A stretch of DNA of 5,127 bases, taken from contig CAAGMM010000156.1 in NCBI GenBank assembly GCA_900771045.1, positions 1-5,127 of the forward strand, written 5' to 3'. The notes beneath the pieces were generated by a model, which saw nothing but the letters and a program-made list of their open reading frames with translations, made no database searches and had not been told where the DNA came from. A program made the translations under genes and the position numbers. The DNA is from Bacteroidales bacterium. Lineage in GTDB: Bacteria; Bacteroidota; Bacteroidia; Bacteroidales; F082. Every line of letters starts with the position of its first letter. Position 1 is the first letter of the stretch. Positions 1-5,127 of the stretch are shown here, piece by piece.

Positions 1-2
1 AG

Positions 3-3000
3 GCGAAGCCGGCATCGGCAGACGTGAGCGTTTTCAACTACCAGAAGCAGTACATCGGAGGCGGAAAGACCGACGGCGACGGCCACATCAGGATTCAAAC
101 GCCCGACAAGCCGGCTTTCGTGACCGCCGAAAGCAAAGAAAAAGGGAAGTCTTACATCAAAGTGACCAACGGAGAGAGCCTGTCGTACAGCAAGTTCGAC
201 GTTGACGGTGCGAAAGTGGCGAAAGGCGTTCTCGGCTTCGCATATTCCAACAGGGGCGTGTGGCGTCCCGGCGACGAGATACAGCTTAACCTCATGCTCA
301 GCGACGCATCCGACATCATTCCCGACGACTATCCCATCGTACTTGAGGTTTTCGACGCACAAGGCAGCCTCTATGCGAAACAGTCGAAAAGCGAGAACAT
401 AAACGGCATCTACCGCTTCACCATTGCTACAAGCCCGAACGACGAAACGGGTATCTGGACGGCGAAATTCAAGGTCGGGAACACCGTCATCAGCAAGAAT
501 TTAAGGGTCGAAACGGTAAAACCGAACAGGCTCGACATCAGTCTTTCCGCGCCGGAGATGATAAAGATCGGGACATCGGACAGGGCTTCCGTCAAGGCGA
601 GATGGCTCAACGGAATGAAGGCGACAAAATTAAAGGCGAAAGTCGATGTGCGTGTCCGCAAAAGTGAGACGAAATTCGACAATTTCAAGGATTATGTCTT
701 TGTAAATGAAAGCGAAACGTTTTACGACAACGAGTACGAAATCTTCAGCGGCGCATTGAACGACAACGGCGAGACGACGTTTAACTTCGCGCCTCTCGGC
801 AACATCAGAAGCAACACGATGCTGAAAGGGACCTTCACGACAAAAGTCTTCGAGCAAAGCGGCGACTTCAGCGTTGTCTCGACGACTAAGACGATTTCGC
901 CGTGTTCAAGATATATCGGGGTGAAAATGCCGGAGACGCCGGCGAAATACGGCGACTATTACTTCACGGACAAGAACTGGCGATTCGACGTTGCCGTCGT
1001 CAAGGCCGACGGAACGCCGTACAAGACTTCTGAGGAAATTCGTTACAGGATTTATAAGATGGAGAACTACTGGTGGTGGTCGGACGAAGACGCGTACAGG
1101 CTTCAGAACTACGTCAACAGCAGCTACACCAAGCCCGTTTATGACGGTGAAATACAATGCCGTGACGGAAAAGCGTCACTCACGATGAACATCAAGGATA
1201 AAGACTGGGGCTCTTACCTCCTCGTCCTGAACGACAGCGAAAACACGTTCGTCAAAGTCGTTTCCTTCGATTGGGAAGACTGCTTCGGGCATTCAAATTC
1301 CGACACTGATGCACCGTCGATAATAAGCCTGAAAGCATCAAAAGAAAAATACGAAGTCGGCGATGAAGTCATCATAACGTTTCCATCGAATGAAAAAGCG
1401 GAGGCAATAGTCACAGTCGAAGCCAACGATATGATTATCAAGAGTATGCGTGTAAACAACACTGGTAAAGAAGGTACTGTGCGTTTCGAGGCAACGGCCG
1501 ATATGGTGCCGAATGTCTATGTTTCGTTATCGCTGATACAGCCGTACCGGTCGGGCAACGGAATGCCGATAAGGATGTATGGAGTCATCCCGATAACCAT
1601 TGAAAACAAAGACTTTAGACTTCAGCCTGAGATAAAGGCGCCGACGGAATCCAACACACAAAACAAAATTGACATCGTTGTGAAGGAAAAAGGAGGGAAG
1701 CCTATGACTTACACGCTCGCCGTCGTTGATGACGGAATACTCACGCTCACCAACTTCAAGACACCGAACCCTTACGAACACTTTATGAGCAAACAGGCTT
1801 TGGGTGTACGCACGTGGGACAACTACGGCTACGTGATGAGTGCCTTCCTCGGCGAATTCGGCTCCGTTTTTGCCGTCGGCGGTGATGACTACCTTGATTT
1901 ACAAGACGTTCTCGACAAACGTTTCAAGGCTTACGCTGTGACGATGGGACCTTTCACTTTGAAGACGAACGAGACGAAGAAACACGAGTTCGAAGTGCCG
2001 CAATGCTCCGGCCGACTTCGCGTTATGGTCGTGGCGAAAGACGGAGAAAAATCTTTCGGCTCCGCTGAGACATCCGTCAACGTCATCGACCCCGTGACAC
2101 TTTATCCGGCTATGCCGAGAGTCATCATGCCCGGCGACGAGACGACGCTGAAGATACAAGTCTTATCGCCCGAAAACAAAGGCAGAGACTTGAACGTGAA
2201 GGTTGTTTTAGCAAATATGACCGCAATGCAGAATCTCCCCAAAACAGTCCGCATCGACGGCAACGGAGAAGGACTTATCTGCCTGAATGTCAAGGCTGAT
2301 AAGACTTCCGGAATCGCATCGGCCAAGTTCGAAGTGACAGCCGGGAACTACACCGCCGAGACCGAAACCCAAATCCCGATAAGGGTGCCGTCGTCAGTCA
2401 GACACGAGTCTATTTTCAAGGAAATCGCTTCTAAATCAGGCGAAACGGTAAGATTCACATCGGAAGGGTTAGACGGTACGTTGGAAGGCAAAGTCGTCAT
2501 TGGAACGGCGTTGCCAATCAACATCTTCCACAGGTTGGACTACCTCATCGACTATCCTCACGGCTGCCTCGAACAGACGACATCGCGCGCCTTCGCACAA
2601 CTGTACGTCAACCGCCTCGTCAGCCTCGACACGACGACAAAAGCCCTCGTCCGCAGAAACATCACGACGGCCATTGACAACCTGCGCGCCTTCCAACAGC
2701 CCGACAAGTCGCTCACGACGTGGGTTGGCGGCAAATACCGCAATCCGTGGACGGAAGTCTATGTGCTTCATTTCCTGACTGAAGCGAAAAAGTCGGGATA
2801 TGCCGTGCCGGACGCTTTCTACAAAGGCTTGGTGTCGTATCAGAAGAACATCGCGTCATCGTGGAACCACAATCCCGATTACAGAGACGGCGATGTCATA
2901 CAGGCCTATCGTCTGTTCGTCCTCGCCTTGGCCGACGCACGCGACATGGGCGCGATGAACCGTTTCAAGGAGTTAAACGTAGTTCAATCCAACGAGACGA

Positions 3001-3830
3001 AATCATACATCGCGGCAGCATACGCCTTGAGCGGAAACATATCGACTGCGCAAGGACTTCTCCCCGTCTCGGTTGATGAAGACGATTATTCGGAGTTGTC
3101 GGCCCACGTCTGCGCGATGCTGCTTTGCGACAAGGGTTCGCCCGTCATCGACCAGACGATAGAGACGGTCTGCGACATCATAAACAGCGACAGGTGGCTC
3201 GGCACGTTTGGCACGTCAAGGCTGATGACAGCCGTCGGGAAGTATGCGGAGACGCGCGGCCTTAACAGCGGAAACATCTCGGCAGTCGTAAACATCAACG
3301 GAGAGAAGGAAAACATTTCCGGCAACATTCCGGCAGTAAGCGTCAACTTCACGCCGCGACAAGGCGATAACGAAATCAGCGTCAGCAACAACGGTCAAAA
3401 GGACATCAAGATGAGGGTCTTCACGAAGTCGGTTGTTGCGGAGGAAGCAGCGAAAGAAGAAGGCAACTCATTGGAAATGAAGGTAGAAATGCCGACGAGT
3501 GCTAATATCGGAGACGACGTGACGGCAACGATAACCGTAACGAATCCGAGTGCCGTCAGAGACCTCAGCGACCTCGCGCTGACGTTCTTCGTCCCTTCCG
3601 GAACGGAGATTCTCAACACTCCCGAAGACGATGATTTGACACACAGCGACGTGCGCGACGACAGGATTTATTATTACTTCAATCTCGGCAAGAAAGGAAG
3701 TAAGTCGTTCACTATCAAGATGAATGCGACATTCGCGGGACGTTACACGATGCCGGCCGTACGTTGCGAGGCGATGTACGACGGCTCCGTCTATTATGTC
3801 GTTCCGGCAAAGACTTTCACTGTAAAATAA
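3..3830 (+). CDS. yfhM: Bacterial alpha-2-macroglobulin (YfhM type), 5'-partial, with intact CLEQ thioester
   Basis: Predicted periplasmic or lipid-anchored protease trap: cleavage of a bait region lets the protein close on the protease and link to it through a thioester. The frame is open to the left edge, so 1275 codons are seen and the N-terminus with any signal peptide is missing; relatives are usually about 1,600-1,900 residues. The GTG at 24 is only the first start-like codon, not the likely start. Counting from base 3: an MG2-type domain at about 74-174 (YSNRGVWRPGD); further MG domains with a Trp triplet at 357-359; the bait-region domain at about 438-590 (LAVVDDG 572-578, FKTPNP 585-590); the A2M/MG7 domain at about 649-720 (GPFTLK, LRVMVVA); the helical thioester domain at about 825-1085, with Cys855 and Gln858; and MG10 at about 1145-1275 (RDDR 1218-1221, MYDG 1258-1261). 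The gene ends in TAA and is followed after 12 bases by pbpC, its usual partner. There is no frameshift. The bait segment itself cannot be pinned from sequence. The family call is firm; the symbol is by analogy with E. coli. Confidence 0.95.
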   Translation, partial: AKPASADVSVFNYQKQYIGGGKTDGDGHIRIQTPDKPAFVTAESKEKGKSYIKVTNGESLSYSKFDVDGAKVAKGVLGFAYSNRGVWRPGDEIQLNLMLSDASDIIPDDYPIVLEVFDAQGSLYAKQSKSENINGIYRFTIATSPNDETGIWTAKFKVGNTVISKNLRVETVKPNRLDISLSAPEMIKIGTSDRASVKARWLNGMKATKLKAKVDVRVRKSETKFDNFKDYVFVNESETFYDNEYEIFSGALNDNGETTFNFAPLGNIRSNTMLKGTFTTKVFEQSGDFSVVSTTKTISPCSRYIGVKMPETPAKYGDYYFTDKNWRFDVAVVKADGTPYKTSEEIRYRIYKMENYWWWSDEDAYRLQNYVNSSYTKPVYDGEIQCRDGKASLTMNIKDKDWGSYLLVLNDSENTFVKVVSFDWEDCFGHSNSDTDAPSIISLKASKEKYEVGDEVIITFPSNEKAEAIVTVEANDMIIKSMRVNNTGKEGTVRFEATADMVPNVYVSLSLIQPYRSGNGMPIRMYGVIPITIENKDFRLQPEIKAPTESNTQNKIDIVVKEKGGKPMTYTLAVVDDGILTLTNFKTPNPYEHFMSKQALGVRTWDNYGYVMSAFLGEFGSVFAVGGDDYLDLQDVLDKRFKAYAVTMGPFTLKTNETKKHEFEVPQCSGRLRVMVVAKDGEKSFGSAETSVNVIDPVTLYPAMPRVIMPGDETTLKIQVLSPENKGRDLNVKVVLANMTAMQNLPKTVRIDGNGEGLICLNVKADKTSGIASAKFEVTAGNYTAETETQIPIRVPSSVRHESIFKEIASKSGETVRFTSEGLDGTLEGKVVIGTALPINIFHRLDYLIDYPHGCLEQTTSRAFAQLYVNRLVSLDTTTKALVRRNITTAIDNLRAFQQPDKSLTTWVGGKYRNPWTEVYVLHFLTEAKKSGYAVPDAFYKGLVSYQKNIASSWNHNPDYRDGDVIQAYRLFVLALADARDMGAMNRFKELNVVQSNETKSYIAAAYALSGNISTAQGLLPVSVDEDDYSELSAHVCAMLLCDKGSPVIDQTIETVCDIINSDRWLGTFGTSRLMTAVGKYAETRGLNSGNISAVVNINGEKENISGNIPAVSVNFTPRQGDNEISVSNNGQKDIKMRVFTKSVVAEEAAKEEGNSLEMKVEMPTSANIGDDVTATITVTNPSAVRDLSDLALTFFVPSGTEILNTPEDDDLTHSDVRDDRIYYYFNLGKKGSKSFTIKMNATFAGRYTMPAVRCEAMYDGSVYYVVPAKTFTVK
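2565..2576 (+). other. Thioester motif CLEQ of the A2M
   Basis: The codons tgc-ctc-gaa-cag encode Cys-Leu-Glu-Gln inside the context YPHGCLEQTTSRAF. In thioester-containing A2M and complement proteins, the Cys side chain and the Gln side chain form an internal beta-cysteinyl-gamma-glutamyl thioester that reacts with the attacking protease. Both residues are present, so this copy belongs to the thioester-competent class rather than the class that lost the motif (as in E. coli YfaS). That the bond forms in the cell is inferred. Confidence 0.93.
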
Positions 3831-3845
3831 GTTTGATTTATCTTG
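3831..3845 (+). promoter_or_regulatory. A2M-pbpC junction and translation start region with TTG start
   Basis: Only 12 bases separate the A2M stop (TAA, 3828-3830) from the proposed TTG start of pbpC at 3843. The spacer is A/T-rich and contains no GGAGG-like sequence. An in-frame TGA at 3834-3836 rules out any start further upstream, and TTG 3843 is the first start codon after it. It is followed by lysine codons and then a hydrophobic stretch, as expected for the PBP1C anchor. The first ATG, at 3954, would delete that anchor. A weak or absent Shine-Dalgarno sequence is usual in Bacteroidota. The tight spacing suggests one transcript and perhaps coupled translation. No hairpin that could act as a terminator is visible here. 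Confidence 0.7.
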
Positions 3846-5127
3846 AAAAAAGCACGTAAGACAACGATTTATATCACGGCGGCGACTGCCTTGTCTTTCG
3901 TGCTTTTCCTTTTGATACCTGTGCCTAAATTTTGCACACCCTACTCTACCGTGATGACGGCCAAGGACGGAACGCTTCTCGCGGCTTCGGTGGCTTCCGA
4001 CGGGCAATGGCGTTTTCCGCCCACAAACACTTATTCCGCCAAATACACGCGCTGTCTTCTCGAATTTGAAGACAAATATTTCTTCGTTCATCCGGGCTTT
4101 AACCCGATAGCCTTTTTTGAGGCGTTCAAGACGAACCGCAAGGCTGGAGAGGTCGTGCGCGGCGGAAGCACGATAACGATGCAGGTTGTGAGGATGACGC
4201 GTGCCGACAAGCCGAGGACGTATCTTGAGAAGCTTATCGAGGTTGTTCTCGCCGTCAGGTTGGAGATTGCGTGCGACAAAGACGAGATTCTGGATATGTA
4301 CGCCGCCAATGCGCCTTTCGGTGGCAACGTCGTCGGCATTGACGCGGCTGCATGGCGTTATTTCCACACCACGCCCGACCGCCTCACCTGGGCCGAAGCC
4401 GCCACACTCGCCATACTGCCCAACTCACCAGCCCTCATCCACCCCGGAAAATCGCGCGACAAACTGCTGAAGAAAAGAAACGACCTTTTGAAACGACTGC
4501 CGTCGTCAGAAGTTTACCTTACTAAAAGACATCAGCTTCCGCTGCCAAACGAAGAAGACTGCACCCTCGCCTTAATGGAAGACATTCCTGACAAGCCTTC
4601 GGACCTGCCAATGCTCGCTTATCATCTCTTCAAGGAAGAAGAAAAGAAACACAAAGGCGAACACATCAGGACAGACATCAACGGCAGTCTTCAGAAAAAG
4701 ATTTCGGACATAATGTCGCGGCATCACGCCGAAAACACGCTCAACGGCATTGAGAATTCGGCCGTCTGCGTCATCGACTACATTGATAATGAAATCGTTG
4801 CATATATCGGCAACAACCTTGACGCCAAAGACGCAGCGATGGTCAATATGGTGCCTGCCCCGCGTTCGACGGGCAGCGTGCTCAAACCGTTTCTCTTTGC
4901 GGCTATGCTCGACGAAGGCACTTTGCTTCCCGACATGATTCTGCCCGACGTCCCCACCAACATCTCCGGTTACACGCCGAAGAACTATTCCGGCGAATAC
5001 GAAGGAGCCGTGAGCGCACGCAGGGCTTTGCAGAAATCGCTCAATGCGCCTTTCGTCTATCTTTTGAAGGAATACGGGCCACAGCGTTTTCACGCGCTTC
5101 TGAAGAAGATGGGGTTTGCCGACATCG
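3843..5127 (+). CDS. pbpC: Penicillin-binding protein 1C, bifunctional peptidoglycan synthase, 3'-partial
   Basis: A class A PBP: its GT51 domain polymerises lipid II into glycan strands and its transpeptidase domain cross-links or binds peptides, anchored in the inner membrane and facing the periplasm. 428 codons are seen; family members are about 750-800 residues, so the 3' part is missing. From TTG 3843: a short basic N-terminus (KKARK), one membrane segment at about 9-28, then DGQWRFPP at 53-60, a PBP1C hallmark. The GT51 motifs are all present: E76-D77 with F80, H83 and G85 (EDKYFFVHPG, catalytic Glu76); GGSTITMQ at 107-114; RTYLEKLIE from 125; K146 to F174 with Y153, N156 and PFGGN; and EAATLAILPNSP at 185-196. 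The transpeptidase domain begins at about 310-320, with the active-site SVLK at 345-348 (nucleophile Ser345) and SLN at 399-401. The KTG motif and the PBP1C C-terminal domain would lie beyond the window. Methionine in STITMQ, in place of the Gln of PBP1A/1B, and APFGGN both favour 1C. It is probably cotranscribed with the A2M upstream. Confidence 0.95.
   Translation, partial: MKKARKTTIYITAATALSFVLFLLIPVPKFCTPYSTVMTAKDGTLLAASVASDGQWRFPPTNTYSAKYTRCLLEFEDKYFFVHPGFNPIAFFEAFKTNRKAGEVVRGGSTITMQVVRMTRADKPRTYLEKLIEVVLAVRLEIACDKDEILDMYAANAPFGGNVVGIDAAAWRYFHTTPDRLTWAEAATLAILPNSPALIHPGKSRDKLLKKRNDLLKRLPSSEVYLTKRHQLPLPNEEDCTLALMEDIPDKPSDLPMLAYHLFKEEEKKHKGEHIRTDINGSLQKKISDIMSRHHAENTLNGIENSAVCVIDYIDNEIVAYIGNNLDAKDAAMVNMVPAPRSTGSVLKPFLFAAMLDEGTLLPDMILPDVPTNISGYTPKNYSGEYEGAVSARRALQKSLNAPFVYLLKEYGPQRFHALLKKMGFADI

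Noticed and set aside
24..26. GTG at 24 as the start codon of the A2M gene
   Set aside because: The same frame is open back to base 3 with no stop, and the sequence from there is already mid-domain. Family proteins have several hundred more residues including a signal peptide, so the true start lies upstream of the window.
2500..2778. Overlapping + strand frame across the thioester region
   Set aside because: Its product is low in complexity (Ser, Thr and Arg rich) and is an out-of-frame reading of the thioester domain, where the A2M frame has family-wide conserved motifs.
3831..3842. A terminator between the two genes
   Set aside because: The spacer is too short and has no inverted repeat followed by a T run, so readthrough into pbpC is expected.
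3468..4367. A 299-codon open frame on the minus strand, spanning the gene junction
   Set aside because: It lies opposite the conserved MG10 region and the GT51 motifs of two clear + strand genes. Its product is rich in Arg and His and shows no recognisable domain. It is best explained as a shadow of the codon bias of the + strand genes.
4572..5093. A 173-codon minus-strand open frame inside pbpC
   Set aside because: It is antisense to the conserved transpeptidase motifs SVLK and SLN, has no recognisable fold or signal, and looks like another coding shadow.
1..5127. A previously undescribed system, mobile element, CRISPR array or RNA gene
   Set aside because: The two genes and their 12-base spacer account for the whole window, both belong to known families in a known arrangement, and I found no tandem repeats, terminal inverted repeats or structured RNA signals.

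Overview
The window carries two protein genes on the + strand, in the same frame and 12 bases apart. Both are cut by the window edges. The first is the C-terminal two thirds or so of a bacterial alpha-2-macroglobulin (A2M) of the E. coli YfhM type. The second is the N-terminal half or so of penicillin-binding protein 1C (PBP1C, pbpC), a bifunctional peptidoglycan synthase.

Organism: the A2M closely follows the pattern I recall for Bacteroidota homologues (a Trp triplet, LAVVDDG, FKTPNP, ALGVRTWD, GPFTLK, YPHGCLEQTTS). The pbpC start has no Shine-Dalgarno sequence but an A/T-rich leader, as is common in that phylum. G+C looks close to one half. A member of the Bacteroidota, perhaps Bacteroidales, is my inference; I cannot name a genus.

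Layout: 1-3830 is A2M, with macroglobulin (MG) domains, the bait-region domain, the thioester domain with an intact CLEQ motif, and the C-terminal MG10 domain. 3831-3842 is a short A/T-rich spacer. 3843-5127 is pbpC, with a membrane anchor, the full GT51 glycosyltransferase domain and the start of the transpeptidase domain (SVLK and SLN motifs). Its KTG motif and C-terminal domain would lie past the window end. No gap reaches 300 bases, and I see no RNA gene, mobile element, CRISPR array or convincing terminator.

How they work together: the A2M-pbpC pairing is known from other bacteria. The accepted idea is that A2M traps proteases that breach the outer membrane while PBP1C repairs the peptidoglycan wall. 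This is a conserved module, not a new system. The points worth checking are the TTG start of pbpC, a promoter-like octamer at the junction and the intact thioester.
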